DNA of 64,000 nucleotides from JAASSS01 sp021767745 (GTDB lineage: Bacteria > Pseudomonadota > Gammaproteobacteria > UBA5335): contig JAXHVN010000050.1 of NCBI GenBank assembly GCA_034189165.1, positions 131,532-195,531 on the forward strand, in the 5' to 3' direction. Each line of letters begins with the position of its first letter. Positions within the stretch are counted from its first letter, which is position 1. This document shows, piece by piece, positions 32,763 through 42,260 of this stretch. The translations under genes and the position numbers were made by a program. The notes below the pieces were generated by a model. The model ran no database searches. It was not told the DNA's origin and saw only the letters and a list, made by a program, of their open reading frames with translations.

Positions 32763-33148
32763 TGGCCGGCGCCCACTCGCAACAACAGCAATCGGCCGCC
32801 GCTGAACTGGCTGCCCGCACGGAGACCGAGGGTCGGCACTGGATCGAGGCCGGCGCGCTGGAGGACATCCCGCAGCTCGGGGCCCGCGTACTGCGACTGC
32901 CGCAGGGGGACGTCGCGATTTTCCGTAACCGGCAGAATGAGGTCTTCGCGCTGCGGGATCGGTGTCCGCATCGCGGCGGCCCGCTCTCTCAGGGGATCGT
33001 CTGCGGCCGCACCGTGGCCTGCCCGCTGCATGGCTGGGTGATCGGGCTGAACGATGGCCAGGCGCAGGGGCCGGACGAGGGCCAGGTGCTGGGCTATCCC
33101 GTCGAGGTGCGCGACGGTCGGGTATTCCTCGGCCTCGAAGACAGCTAG
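32762..33148 (+). CDS. nirD: Nitrite reductase small subunit
   Basis: A 128-residue Rieske-like protein. Here the [2Fe-2S] ligands are present as CPHRGG and CPLHGW (about residues 65-90); in enterobacterial NirD they are absent, while longer NirD proteins retain them. It pairs with NirB. The start ATG shares a base with the nirB stop, giving tight coupling. The first 20 residues are a polar, Gln-rich extension. Confidence 0.9.
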   Translation: MAGAHSQQQQSAAAELAARTETEGRHWIEAGALEDIPQLGARVLRLPQGDVAIFRNRQNEVFALRDRCPHRGGPLSQGIVCGRTVACPLHGWVIGLNDGQAQGPDEGQVLGYPVEVRDGRVFLGLEDS

Positions 33149-33150
33149 GC

Positions 33151-35829
33151 ATGGCGGCCCTTCCCGCAGGGCTCGTCGCCACGAGCGGCCAGCCCGTGCG
33201 CAGCACGTGCCCGTACTGCGGAGTCGGCTGCGGCGTGCTGGTGACGCCGCAGGCCGATGGTCGGGCGACGGTCGTCGGCGATCCGCAGCATCCGGCGAAC
33301 TTCGGTCGCCTGTGCTCCAAGGGCGCCGCGCTTGGCGAGACGCTCGGGCCGGCCGACCGCCTGACCACGCCGCGCATCGGCGACAGGCCGGTCGACTGGC
33401 AGCAGGCCATCGGCGCCGTCGCCAAGGGCTTCAGCGATACGATCGCCCGCCACGGGCCCGATGCCGTGGCGCTGTATGTCTCCGGTCAGCTGCTGACCGA
33501 GGATTACTACGTCGCCAACAAGTTCGCCAAGGGCTTTCTCGGCACGGCGAACATCGACACCAACTCCCGGCTGTGCATGTCCTCGGCGGTGGCGGCTCAC
33601 CAGCGGGCCTTCGGCGCCGACCTCGTGCCCTGTATCTACGACGACCTGGAGGACGCCGACCTGATCGTCCTGGTCGGCTCCAACGCCGCCTGGTGTCATC
33701 CGGTGCTCTATCAGCGGCTGATGGCGGCCCGCGAGCAGCGGGGCAGCAAGCTGGTGGTCATCGATCCGCGCCTGACGCCGACGGCCGAGCAGGCCGATCT
33801 GCACCTGCCGCTCGCGCCGGGATCGGACGTGCTGCTGTTCAATGGCCTGCTGGCCTACCTCGTGCGGGAGGGTGCGGTCGACTTCGACTATCTGGAGCGG
33901 CACACCGAAGGTTTCGCCGAGACCATTCGCGCCGCGCAGCGCGAAGCCTCCTCGATCCCCAAGGCCGCCGCCGGCTGTGGCCTGCCCGAGGCGCTGTTGG
34001 CCGACTTTTACCGGCTGTTCGCCCGCACCGCCAAGGTCGTCACAGCCTTCTCTCAGGGCGTGAACCAGTCGTCTGCCGGCACCGACAAGGGCAGCGCGAT
34101 CATCAACTGCCACCTGCTGACTGGCCGCATCGGCAAGCCCGGCGCCGGGCCGTTCTCGCTCACCGGGCAGCCGAACGCCATGGGTGGCCGGGAGGTCGGC
34201 GGACTGGCCAATCAGCTTGCGGCCCATCTCCGACTCGAGGCGCCCGAGGACCGCGCGCTGGTGCGCTCGTTCTGGCACAGCCCGCACCTGCCGAGCGCAC
34301 CGGGGCTGAAGGCGGTCTCGCTGTTCGATGCCGTCGCCGACGGGCGGGTCAAGGCGCTGTGGATCATTGCCACCAACCCGGTTGTCAGCCTGCCGGACGC
34401 CGATCGGGTGCGGGCCGCGCTGGCGCGTTGCGAGTTGGTGGTGGTGTCCGACATGACCGAGACAGACACCACGGCGGTGGCCGACATCGTGCTGCCGGCA
34501 GCGAGCTGGGGTGAGCGGGAGGGCACCGTCACCAACTCCGAGCGCCGTATCTCGCGCCAGCGTGCGTTCCAGCCGCCGCCGGGGCAGGCGCGGCCCGACT
34601 GGTGGATCATCAGCGAGGTTGCTGCGGCCATGGGGCACGGCGAGGCCTTCGCCTACGACGGGCCGGCCGCCATCTTCGTCGAGCACGCCACCCTTTCCGC
34701 CCGCGCCGCGGCGGGCCGCAAGGCCTTCGATCTGGCCGGCCTGGCGCAGCTCGACGAGGCCGGCTACGAGACGCTCGAACCGATCCGCTGGCCGGTGCGC
34801 GCCGATGGCGGTGCCGGCGAGCGGCTGTTCACTGACGGGCACTTCCAGACGCCGAGTGGGCGCGCACGCCTGGTACCCGTGCAGTATCGCCCGCCCGCCC
34901 ATGCACCCGATGCGGAGTATCCGCTGGTGCTCAACACCGGCCGGATCCGCGACCAGTGGCACACGATGACGCGCACCGGACGTGTGCCCCGGCTGAGCCA
35001 CCACCTGCCGGAGCCCTTTGCCGAGCTGCACCCGGCAGATGCCGCCCGGGCCGGCGTGCGTCAGGGCGAGCTGGTGCGGCTGTGCTCGCCGTGGGGCAGC
35101 ATGCAGGCGCGGGCGCGGCTCAGCGCCGGCCAGCGGCCGGGCTCGGTGTTCGTGCCCATGCACTGGAGCGAGCAGATCGCCCGGCAGGCCCGCGTGGGGG
35201 CGCTGGTGAATCCAGCCGTCGATCCGACTTCCGGCGAACCGGAGTTCAAGCACACGCCGGTGCGGCTGGAGCGCTACGCCGTGCGCTGGCAGGGTTTCGC
35301 GCTCGCGCGAGAGCGGCTGGCGCAGATCGCGCCATGGCAGGTGAAAGTCCGCTACCAGGACTGCTGGCGCTACGAGCTGGCCGGTGATGTGGCGGTGGGC
35401 GAGTGGTCCGCGCCTGCCCGCACCCTGCTCGGTGCGCAGCCGGACGATGACTGGCTGGAGTACGAGGATCGCGCCGGCGGCAGCTACCGCGCTGCGCTGC
35501 TGCGGGCGGACCGCCTGATCGGCTGCCTGTTCGTCAGCGCCGATGATCGGCTGCCGGACCGGGAGTGGCTGTCCGGCCTGTTCGCCACCGCCGAGCTCGA
35601 TACCGCCGCGCGGATGAACCTCCTGGCCGGCCGCCCGGCCGGCACGCAGACGCCGGTGGGCGAGATCATCTGCGCCTGCTTCCAGGTCGGGCGCAATACG
35701 CTGCTCGAGGCCATCACGTCCCAGTCGCTGACCAGTCCGGCCGAGATCGGCGAGGCGTTACAGGCCGGCACCAACTGCGGCAGTTGCGTGCCCGAACTCA
35801 AGCGCCTGATCGCCGAAGCCAAGGCCTGA
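33151..35829 (+). CDS. nasA: Assimilatory nitrate reductase catalytic subunit with C-terminal [2Fe-2S] domain
   Basis: An 892-residue molybdopterin oxidoreductase. The N-terminal [4Fe-4S] cluster is bound by Cys20, Cys23, Cys27 and Cys55 (CPYCGVGC...CSKG). The Mo-bisMGD domains follow (TNSRLCMSSAV near residue 140, the active-site region), then a molydopterin dinucleotide-binding domain (LNTGRIRDQWHTMTRTGR near 595) and a C-terminal BFD-like domain with CACFQVG and NCGSCVPEL. It has no Tat signal, so it acts in the cytoplasm, reducing nitrate to nitrite for NirBD. Start ATG lies 2 bp after nirD. Confidence 0.94.
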   Translation: MAALPAGLVATSGQPVRSTCPYCGVGCGVLVTPQADGRATVVGDPQHPANFGRLCSKGAALGETLGPADRLTTPRIGDRPVDWQQAIGAVAKGFSDTIARHGPDAVALYVSGQLLTEDYYVANKFAKGFLGTANIDTNSRLCMSSAVAAHQRAFGADLVPCIYDDLEDADLIVLVGSNAAWCHPVLYQRLMAAREQRGSKLVVIDPRLTPTAEQADLHLPLAPGSDVLLFNGLLAYLVREGAVDFDYLERHTEGFAETIRAAQREASSIPKAAAGCGLPEALLADFYRLFARTAKVVTAFSQGVNQSSAGTDKGSAIINCHLLTGRIGKPGAGPFSLTGQPNAMGGREVGGLANQLAAHLRLEAPEDRALVRSFWHSPHLPSAPGLKAVSLFDAVADGRVKALWIIATNPVVSLPDADRVRAALARCELVVVSDMTETDTTAVADIVLPAASWGEREGTVTNSERRISRQRAFQPPPGQARPDWWIISEVAAAMGHGEAFAYDGPAAIFVEHATLSARAAAGRKAFDLAGLAQLDEAGYETLEPIRWPVRADGGAGERLFTDGHFQTPSGRARLVPVQYRPPAHAPDAEYPLVLNTGRIRDQWHTMTRTGRVPRLSHHLPEPFAELHPADAARAGVRQGELVRLCSPWGSMQARARLSAGQRPGSVFVPMHWSEQIARQARVGALVNPAVDPTSGEPEFKHTPVRLERYAVRWQGFALARERLAQIAPWQVKVRYQDCWRYELAGDVAVGEWSAPARTLLGAQPDDDWLEYEDRAGGSYRAALLRADRLIGCLFVSADDRLPDREWLSGLFATAELDTAARMNLLAGRPAGTQTPVGEIICACFQVGRNTLLEAITSQSLTSPAEIGEALQAGTNCGSCVPELKRLIAEAKA

Positions 35830-35905
35830 GCGGCAGCGCCACCCCGCTTGTCAGCGGCAGGTGCGCCAACTACGGTTGCCGCCATCATTCACGGAGGAGA
35901 GAACC

Positions 35906-36826
35906 ATGACGGACATGCGCTATGACGGCCGCGTGGCCATCATCACGGGGGCCGGCGGGGGCCTGGGGCGCTCGCACGCGATGTTGCTGGCCTCGCGGGG
36001 CGCCAAGGTGGTGGTCAATGATCTCGGCGGTGCGGTCGATGGCACCGGCGCCAGCGGGGGCGCGGCCCAGCAGGTCGTCGACGAGATCAAGGCGACAGGT
36101 GGCGAAGCAGTCGCCGATACCCACAACGTCGCCTCCCCGGAGAGCGCCCGGGCGATCTTCAAGACGGCGATCGACGCCTTCGGCAAGGTCGACATCCTCA
36201 TCAACAACGCCGGCATCCTGCGCGACAAGTCGTTCAAGAACATGTCGCCCGAGCTGTTCGATCCGGTGCTCGATGTGCACCTGAAGGGGACGGTCTGGGT
36301 CACCCAGGCGGCCTGGGAGCACATGCGGGAGAACAAGTACGGGCGCATCGTCAATACCAGCTCCGCCGCCGGCATCTTCGGCAACTTCGGCCAGACCAAC
36401 TACGGCGCCGCCAAGATGGGCATCGTCGGCTTCACCCATGTGCTCAAGCAGGAGGGGGCAAAATACAACATCAAGGCCAACGTGATCGCGCCGGGTGCCA
36501 AGACCCGCATGACCCAAGACCTGCTCGGGCCCATGGCCTCGCAGTTCGACATGGGGCCCGAAGAGGTCTCCCCCGTGGTGGCCTACCTGTGTCACGAGGA
36601 CTGCAGGGTCAACGGCGAGATCTATTCGGCGGCGGCCGGTCGGGTGGGCCGGATCTTCATCGGCGCGAACCTCGGCATGTTCAAGCCCAAGCACACGATC
36701 GAGGACATTCGCGACCACTGGCAGCAGATTCGCGACACAGAGCAGTTCTCGATACCCGGCAGTGCCATGGAGGAGATGAGCCTGCTGATGAAGGCCAAGG
36801 CGAAGGCCGACAAGGTCGGCGCCTGA
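35906..36826 (+). CDS. SDR-family 3-hydroxyacyl-CoA dehydrogenase (MFE-2 type), second copy
   Basis: A 306-residue SDR with TGAGGGLGRS (residues 12-21), VVNDLGG and the MFE-2 type insertion, NNAG near residue 96 and catalytic YGAAK near residue 165. It is a clear paralogue of the protein at 10505, with the same length and motifs. Start ATG 35906 follows CGGAGGAGAGAACC. It stands alone, 76 bp after nasA and convergent with a DUF4442 gene. Probable role: oxidation of a 3-hydroxyacyl-CoA. Confidence 0.84.
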   Translation: MTDMRYDGRVAIITGAGGGLGRSHAMLLASRGAKVVVNDLGGAVDGTGASGGAAQQVVDEIKATGGEAVADTHNVASPESARAIFKTAIDAFGKVDILINNAGILRDKSFKNMSPELFDPVLDVHLKGTVWVTQAAWEHMRENKYGRIVNTSSAAGIFGNFGQTNYGAAKMGIVGFTHVLKQEGAKYNIKANVIAPGAKTRMTQDLLGPMASQFDMGPEEVSPVVAYLCHEDCRVNGEIYSAAAGRVGRIFIGANLGMFKPKHTIEDIRDHWQQIRDTEQFSIPGSAMEEMSLLMKAKAKADKVGA

Positions 36827-36886
36827 GTCGGCATGGCCGCTGCGGACGCAGGTCCGCGGCGGCCATGGCACCCGTCGCCGCCGGAG

Positions 36887-37363
36887 CTAGCGGGGAGGGG
36901 GCTTGGGGCCGATGCGCACGCCGAGCCGCGCCGTGGCCACACACTCTCCGTGGGCGTCGGTCAGTTCGATTGGAACCGACAGATCCTGCTGGCGTCGCCA
37001 GTCCGGCGGGGTGAAGGCACAGCTCGCCTGCAGGTCACCCCGCGCCTTGCGCAGGTAACGCAGCTCCAGCGCGTTCGGGATCCAGCGCGCGCTCGCGGGG
37101 ATGCTCGTCATCACGCAGAGCGAGCCGGTCAGCTCCGCGAGGTTCGCCATCGCGGCGGCATGCACGGTGTGCAGATGGTTGGTCACCGCCCGTCGCCGGC
37201 GCATGGCCAGCGTCATCCGGCAGTGATCGACTGCGACCAGCCGCGGCCGGATCGTCGCCGAATAGGGCGCCGCCAGCGCCAGACCCGTCACGAACAGGAC
37301 CTGGTGCCCTGGCACGCGCTGCAGGCGGCGCAGCCAGCGCAGGGCGGTGGTTGCCTCGTCCAT
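36887..37363 (-). CDS. DUF4442 hotdog-fold protein
   Basis: A 158-residue hotdog protein. AVDHCRMTLAMRRRRAVTNHLHTVHAAAMANLAEL (read in two parts around residue 60) follows the DUF4442 pattern, in which NH.HT.H replaces the HGG motif of PaaI thioesterases. Family members are thioesterase relatives of unproven activity. ATG 37363 is chosen because it lies at the start of the conserved fold. Convergent with the SDR gene and divergent from radA. Confidence 0.72.
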   Translation of the reverse strand: MDEATTALRWLRRLQRVPGHQVLFVTGLALAAPYSATIRPRLVAVDHCRMTLAMRRRRAVTNHLHTVHAAAMANLAELTGSLCVMTSIPASARWIPNALELRYLRKARGDLQASCAFTPPDWRRQQDLSVPIELTDAHGECVATARLGVRIGPKPPPR

Positions 37364-37430
37364 GCTCCGTCCTGTCTCTCCCTCGTGACCGACGATTCGC
37401 CGGCCCGCCGGCTCAAGATAGACTGTGCCG

Positions 37431-38798
37431 ATGGCGAAGGCGAAAACGGCGTATGTCTGCCGCGAATGCGGCGCGCAGGCCCCGAAGTGGAGCGGCCAGT
37501 GTGCCGACTGTGGCGACTGGAACACGCTGGAGGAGGCAAGCGGCCCGGTCGCGCCCGGGGCCGGTGGCCGGCGGATCGGCTATGCCGGCGCGGCCTCCTC
37601 GATCCGGCTGTTGAGCGAGATCGCCGCTGATCGCACGCGTCGTACGCCGACCGGCATGGATGAGTTCGATCGCGTGCTGGGCGGTGGCATCGTGCCGGGC
37701 AGCGTGGTGCTGCTGGGCGGCGAGCCGGGCATTGGCAAGTCCACGCTGCTGTTGCAGCTGCTGGCCGAGGTGCACGGCCGGCTGCCTGGCCTGTACGCCG
37801 CTGGCGAGGAATCGCTCGAGCAGATCAGTCTGCGGGCGGCGCGCCTGGGATTGCCGCAACTGCCGCTGCCGATGCTGGCGGAGACTGCGGTCGAGGAGAT
37901 CCTGGCGCATTGCCATAGTGGGCGGCCGGCGCTGCTGGTGGTCGATTCCATCCAGACGATGTACACGGCTGCGCTGCAGTCGGCGCCCGGCGCCGTCGCG
38001 CAGGTGCGCGAGGTGGCGGCGCAGCTCGTCCGCTATGCCAAACAGACGGGTACGGCTGTGGTGCTGGTCGGTCACGTCACCAAGGAGGGCGCGCTGGCCG
38101 GGCCGCGGGTGCTCGAGCACATGGTCGACACCGTGCTCTACTTCGAGAGCGACGTCGGCGGGCGCTATCGCATCGTGCGGGCGGCGAAGAACCGCTTCGG
38201 CGCCGTCAACGAGCTCGGCATCTTCGCGATGACCGACCAGGGCCTGAAGCCGGTGTCCCACCCCTCGGCGATCTTTCTCTCGCGCCGGGCCGAGGCGGTG
38301 GCCGGCAGCGTCATCACCTGCGTGCGCGAGGGCAGCCGGCCGCTGCTGCTCGAGGTGCAGGCGCTGGTGGACGATTCCTCGCTCGGCAACCCGCGGCGAC
38401 TGACGGTCGGCCTCGACACCAATCGTCTGGCGATGCTGCTGGCGGTTCTGCACCGGCATGGCAGCGCGATGCTGCAGGGGCACGATGTGTTCCTGAACGT
38501 GGTCGGCGGCATGCGCATCGGCGAGACCGGCGCGGACCTCGCCGCCGTGCTGAGTGTGTGGTCGAGCTTTCGCGATCATCCGCTGCCGATGCAGACGGTG
38601 GTGTTCGGCGAGTTGGGCCTGTCCGGCGAAGTGCGCCCGGTCGCGGCCGGCGAGGAGCGCCTGCAGGAGGCGGCCAAGCACGGCTTCAGCCGCGCCATCG
38701 TGCCGGCGGCGAACGTGCCGCGCCGAGCGCCCGCAGGGCTCGAGGTGGTCGGGGTGCGACGGCTTCAGGATGCACTCGACGTGCTGGGATCGGCGTGA
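37431..38798 (+). CDS. radA: DNA repair protein RadA
   Basis: A 455-residue RadA. N-terminal C4 zinc finger (CRECGAQ...CADCGDW), RecA-like ATPase with Walker A GGEPGIGKSTLLLQ (about residues 97-110), the RadA-specific KNRFG motif near residue 255, and a C-terminal Lon protease-like domain ending near residue 450 with the active Ser region degenerate as in all RadA. It helps branch migration in recombination. ATG 37431 is preferred to a GTG two codons upstream. Confidence 0.95.
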   Translation: MAKAKTAYVCRECGAQAPKWSGQCADCGDWNTLEEASGPVAPGAGGRRIGYAGAASSIRLLSEIAADRTRRTPTGMDEFDRVLGGGIVPGSVVLLGGEPGIGKSTLLLQLLAEVHGRLPGLYAAGEESLEQISLRAARLGLPQLPLPMLAETAVEEILAHCHSGRPALLVVDSIQTMYTAALQSAPGAVAQVREVAAQLVRYAKQTGTAVVLVGHVTKEGALAGPRVLEHMVDTVLYFESDVGGRYRIVRAAKNRFGAVNELGIFAMTDQGLKPVSHPSAIFLSRRAEAVAGSVITCVREGSRPLLLEVQALVDDSSLGNPRRLTVGLDTNRLAMLLAVLHRHGSAMLQGHDVFLNVVGGMRIGETGADLAAVLSVWSSFRDHPLPMQTVVFGELGLSGEVRPVAAGEERLQEAAKHGFSRAIVPAANVPRRAPAGLEVVGVRRLQDALDVLGSA

Positions 38799-39736
38799 GC
38801 GGCGCACCTGCCGTGCGGCTGCAGCGCATCGAGCCCGAGCAGGCCGGACAACGGATCGACAACTACCTGCTCGGCCAGCTCAAGGGCGTACCTCGCACCC
38901 ATGTCTACCGTATCCTGCGCAAGGGCGAGGTGCGCGTGAACAAGGGTCGCGTGAAGCCGACCTATCGCCTGCAGGCCGGTGATCTGGTGCGGGTGCCGCC
39001 GGTGCGCACCGCGGCGACGGGCGGGGAGCCGCCGCCGCGGCAGGCGGGCGAGCGACTGCTCCGGCGGGTGCTGCACGAGGATGCGCACCTGCTGGCACTG
39101 GACAAGCCGGCCGGAGTGCCGGTGCACGCCGGCACCGGTCGCGACTGGGGGGTGATCGAGGCGCTGCGCGCCATGCACGCCGCACCGCTGGAACTCGTGC
39201 ATCGGCTGGACCAGCCCACCAGCGGCGTACTGATCTGCGCCAAGGACAGGGCCAGTCTCGCCGCACTGCAGGCGAGCCTGCGGGCCGGCGCATGGCACAA
39301 GCGCTACGTGCTGCTCGTGCGGGGGCACTGGCCGGACACGCTGCAGCGGGTCGATGTGCCCCTGGACACCACCACTCGGCGTGGCGGCGAGCGCACCACC
39401 ACCGTGTCGCCGGCCGGCCGACCGGCCGCCACCCGGTTCGACGTCCGTGCCCGCTACGCCACGGCCACGCTGATGGAAGCGGTGCTGGAGACGGGGCGCA
39501 CGCACCAGATCCGGGTGCACGCCGCGCACGCCGGCCATCCGCTGGCCGGTGACGATCGCTACGGCGACCCCGCCTTCGATGCCGAGCTGCGCCGCCACGG
39601 GCTGCGCCGGTTGTTCCTGCATGCCGAGACCCTGCGCTTGCCGCACCCGGCCGGCAGCGACGCGTTGGCACTCCACGCGCCGCTGCCGGCCGAGCTGTCC
39701 GAGCTGCTCGCGCGCCTGGCGGTGGCGGCGGCCTAG
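38795..39736 (+). CDS. rluC: 23S rRNA pseudouridine synthase RluC
   Basis: A 313-residue pseudouridine synthase. S4 RNA-binding domain at residues 15-70 (RIDNYLLGQLKGVPRTHVYR), catalytic motif HRLDQPTSGVLICAKD near residue 138 with the active Asp, and TGRTHQIRVH near residue 232. RluC modifies positions 955, 2504 and 2580 of 23S rRNA in E. coli. The GTG start at 38795 overlaps the radA stop (GTGA). Without rne nearby, RluC rather than RluD is assigned on the S4 sequence and length, with modest certainty. Confidence 0.85.
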   Translation: MSGAPAVRLQRIEPEQAGQRIDNYLLGQLKGVPRTHVYRILRKGEVRVNKGRVKPTYRLQAGDLVRVPPVRTAATGGEPPPRQAGERLLRRVLHEDAHLLALDKPAGVPVHAGTGRDWGVIEALRAMHAAPLELVHRLDQPTSGVLICAKDRASLAALQASLRAGAWHKRYVLLVRGHWPDTLQRVDVPLDTTTRRGGERTTTVSPAGRPAATRFDVRARYATATLMEAVLETGRTHQIRVHAAHAGHPLAGDDRYGDPAFDAELRRHGLRRLFLHAETLRLPHPAGSDALALHAPLPAELSELLARLAVAAA

Positions 39737-40320
39737 GCCGGCAGCGTCACCCCCAGGGAGCGCAGCGCCGCGCACAGGCGGATCAGGGGCAGGCCCAGCA
39801 GCGCGGTGGGATCGTCGCTTTCGATCGATTCGCACAGCGCCGGGCCCAGCGATTCGCTGCGCAGCGAGCCGGCACAGTCGAAAGGCCGATCCGCCGCGAC
39901 GTAACGACGGATCTCGCCATCGCTGAGCGGGCGCAGCCGGACGCGGGTCACGGCGAGGTCGAGCCGCTCGAGTCCGCGGGCGGCGTCGCGCACGCACAGC
40001 GCGGTGAGAAAGTCCACCCGCCGCCCCGCGGCCGCGCGCAGCTGCGCGAAGGCGCGCTCCGCATTGCCGGGCTTGCCATAGACGCGCCCGGCGCAGACGG
40101 CGAGCTGGTCCGAACCGATGATCAAGGCCGTCGGCCGATGCGGTTGGATCGCCGCCGCCTTCTCGCGCGCCAGCCGGCGGACGAGCGCCACCGGCACCTC
40201 GCCCTCGCGCGGCGTTTCGTCGATGTCCGGGGCAATGGCCTCGAAGCGCAGCCCGAGCTGGGCAAGTTGCCCGCGTCGGTAGGGGGAGCTCGAGGCCAGC
40301 ACGACGTGCCGTTGCGGCAT
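39733..40320 (-). CDS. Maf-like nucleotide pyrophosphatase (YceF type)
   Basis: A 195-residue Maf protein beginning with VLASSSPYRRGQLAQLGL, the substrate-binding SSSPRR motif, and continuing with DETP and the catalytic SDQLAVC near residue 74. Maf proteins hydrolyse non-canonical or modified nucleoside triphosphates. The neighbourhood (rluC-maf-yceD-rpmF-plsX-fabH) is the usual one for yceF in gammaproteobacteria. Divergent from yceD; its end overlaps rluC by 4 bp. Confidence 0.9.
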   Translation of the reverse strand: MPQRHVVLASSSPYRRGQLAQLGLRFEAIAPDIDETPREGEVPVALVRRLAREKAAAIQPHRPTALIIGSDQLAVCAGRVYGKPGNAERAFAQLRAAAGRRVDFLTALCVRDAARGLERLDLAVTRVRLRPLSDGEIRRYVAADRPFDCAGSLRSESLGPALCESIESDDPTALLGLPLIRLCAALRSLGVTLPA

Positions 40321-40431
40321 GGGATCGATCCGGTGGCAGGGGTCCCCCGATCTACCCGCCGCCCCGCCTGGCGTCAACGCTTGCAGATCGACTTTGACAG
40401 CCTGAGCGGCTCGCGATATTTTTGGTCGATT

Positions 40432-40938
40432 ATGTCGAAGCGTCTTCCGGTATTCGTCGATGTCGGTCAATTGTTGGCACGGCAGGGCGAACTGGAAGGC
40501 GCTTTGCCGTTGGCGGGCATGGCACGCCTGCGCGAGGCGGTGCTGGCGGCGCCGGGCGAGGCCCGGTTCTCGCTGCGCTTCGCACCGGCGCCGCAGTGGC
40601 GCGGCCGGATCGAGGGCTGGACACAGGCCGCGGTTTCCATGCGGTGCGAACGCTGTCTGGAGCCGGTCGAGGTGGCGCTGGGCGGACCAGTCGCGCTGTA
40701 CGTGGTGGACAGCGAGCAGCAGCTCGAGCAGCTGGCGCGCGGCGAGGAGGGCATGGTCCTGCCGGAGGCGACGGTCAAGCTGTCGGACTGGATCGAGGAC
40801 GAGCTGGTACTGAGCCTGCCGGTTGCTCCGCGCCATGCCGACTGCACGTTGCCGGCGGTGCCGACACGCGAGGTCGTGCCGGTCGAGGCGCCAGAGAATC
40901 CCTTCGCTGCACTGCAGCGGTTGAAAGACGATGACTAG
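40432..40938 (+). CDS. yceD: YceD family protein (DUF177)
   Basis: A 168-residue protein with a conserved MRCERCLEPVEV near residue 80 (paired Cys) and the acidic SDWIEDELVLSLP near residue 120, the YceD/DUF177 signature. In E. coli it is linked to 23S rRNA accumulation and always precedes rpmF, as here (30 bp). A TATTTTTGGTCGATTATG stretch directly before the start is AT-rich and probably contains promoter and leader sequences. Confidence 0.9.
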   Translation: MSKRLPVFVDVGQLLARQGELEGALPLAGMARLREAVLAAPGEARFSLRFAPAPQWRGRIEGWTQAAVSMRCERCLEPVEVALGGPVALYVVDSEQQLEQLARGEEGMVLPEATVKLSDWIEDELVLSLPVAPRHADCTLPAVPTREVVPVEAPENPFAALQRLKDDD

Positions 40939-40967
40939 CTGGTTTCCAGCGTCGAAGGCAGAGAGAA

Positions 40968-41147
40968 ATGGCAGTACAGCAGAATCGCAAGACGCGCTCC
41001 AAGCGGGGCATGCGCCGCGCCCACGATGGTCTGAAGGGGCCGACGCTGGCGACCGATCCGACCACCGGCGAGGTGCATCGCCGTCATCACATGACCGCCG
41101 ACGGCTACTACCGTGGTCGGCAGATCCTGCCCGAAGCCGACGACTGA
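40968..41147 (+). CDS. rpmF: 50S ribosomal protein L32
   Basis: A 59-residue protein, MAVQQNRKTRSKRGMRRAHD at its start, followed by the typical TGEVHRRHHMTADGYYRGRQ. Length and sequence are those of bacterial L32 without the zinc-binding Cys pairs. AGAGAGAA precedes the ATG. Lies between yceD and plsX as in most gammaproteobacteria. Confidence 0.96.
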   Translation: MAVQQNRKTRSKRGMRRAHDGLKGPTLATDPTTGEVHRRHHMTADGYYRGRQILPEADD

Positions 41148-41222
41148 CCCCGGCCGTGCCGGAATCGGCTCGCAGGGCCCATCCGAGGGTTGACCCACCG
41201 GCGTCGACAGGTCGGCATTAGC

Positions 41223-42260
41223 ATGTCGCGCTTGCAGATCGCGCTCGACGCGATGGGCGGCGATCGTGGCCCGGCGCCCGTGGTGGCGGCTGCCGCGCTG
41301 GCACTGCCGCGCCTGCCGGACGTCGACTTCGTGCTGGTCGGCCGGCAGGAGGAGCTCGAGCCCCTGCTGGCCGCGGCGCGGCTGCGCGGGCACGAGCGGA
41401 TCCGTCTGGTGCCCGCGGCCGAAGTGGTCGGCATGGCCGAGAGCCCGGCGTGGGCGCTGCGGAACAAGAAGCAATCGTCCATGCGTGTCGCCATCGACCT
41501 GCATCGCAGCGGCGAGGTCGATGCCGTGGTCAGCGCCGGTAACACCGGCGCGCTGATGGCCACGGCGCGTTTCGTGCTGAAGACCCTCCCGGGCATCGAC
41601 CGGCCGGCAATCGTGTCGGAGGTGCCTACCCAGGGCGAGCGGACCTACCTGCTCGACATGGGCGCCAATACCGAGTGCACCCCCGAGCAGCTCTATCAGT
41701 TCGCGGTGATGGGCGCCGTGCTGGCGCAGGCCGTGCACGGCCTCGAGCGGCCCAAGGTCGCGCTGCTGAACATCGGCCAGGAGGAGCTCAAGGGCGTCGA
41801 GGCGGTCCGCCAGGCGGGTCAGCTGCTGCGTGGCAGCGAGCTCAACTACGTCGGCTATGTCGAGGGTGACGGAATCTACGCCGGCGAGGTGAACGTTGTG
41901 GTCTGCGACGGGTTCGCCGGCAACATCGCCCTGAAGAGCAGCGAGGGTCTGGCGCGCCTGCTGGGCCAGGATCTGCGTTCAGCGTTCACACGCAACCTCT
42001 ACGCCCGCTGCGCCGCGTTGGTGGCCTATCCGGTGCTGCGCCGGGTGCGTGAGCGCATGGACCCGAGGGCCTATAACGGCGCCAGCCTGCTGGGATTGCG
42101 CGGCATCGTCATCAAGAGCCACGGCGGTGCCGACGAGGTGGCCTTCGCCCATGCGATCGAGATCGCGGCGGTCGAGGCCCGCCACAACCTGCCAGCCAGG
42201 ATCGGCGATCGCATCGCACTGGCGCTGGGTGGGGCGCAGGCGAGACAGGAGTCCTCATGA
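41223..42260 (+). CDS. plsX: Phosphate acyltransferase PlsX
   Basis: A 345-residue PlsX, starting SRLQIALDAMGGDRGPAP, with SAGNTGALMA near residue 105 and CDGFAGNIALKSSEGL near residue 230. It converts acyl-ACP to acyl-phosphate for phospholipid synthesis. The ATG at 41223 is preferred to an ATG/GTG upstream that would add residues outside the fold. It overlaps fabH by 4 bp (ATGA). Confidence 0.95.
   Translation: MSRLQIALDAMGGDRGPAPVVAAAALALPRLPDVDFVLVGRQEELEPLLAAARLRGHERIRLVPAAEVVGMAESPAWALRNKKQSSMRVAIDLHRSGEVDAVVSAGNTGALMATARFVLKTLPGIDRPAIVSEVPTQGERTYLLDMGANTECTPEQLYQFAVMGAVLAQAVHGLERPKVALLNIGQEELKGVEAVRQAGQLLRGSELNYVGYVEGDGIYAGEVNVVVCDGFAGNIALKSSEGLARLLGQDLRSAFTRNLYARCAALVAYPVLRRVRERMDPRAYNGASLLGLRGIVIKSHGGADEVAFAHAIEIAAVEARHNLPARIGDRIALALGGAQARQESS

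Noticed and set aside
33145..35253. Long antisense open frame opposite nasA
   Set aside because: Same composition artefact; nasA has all cluster and cofactor motifs.
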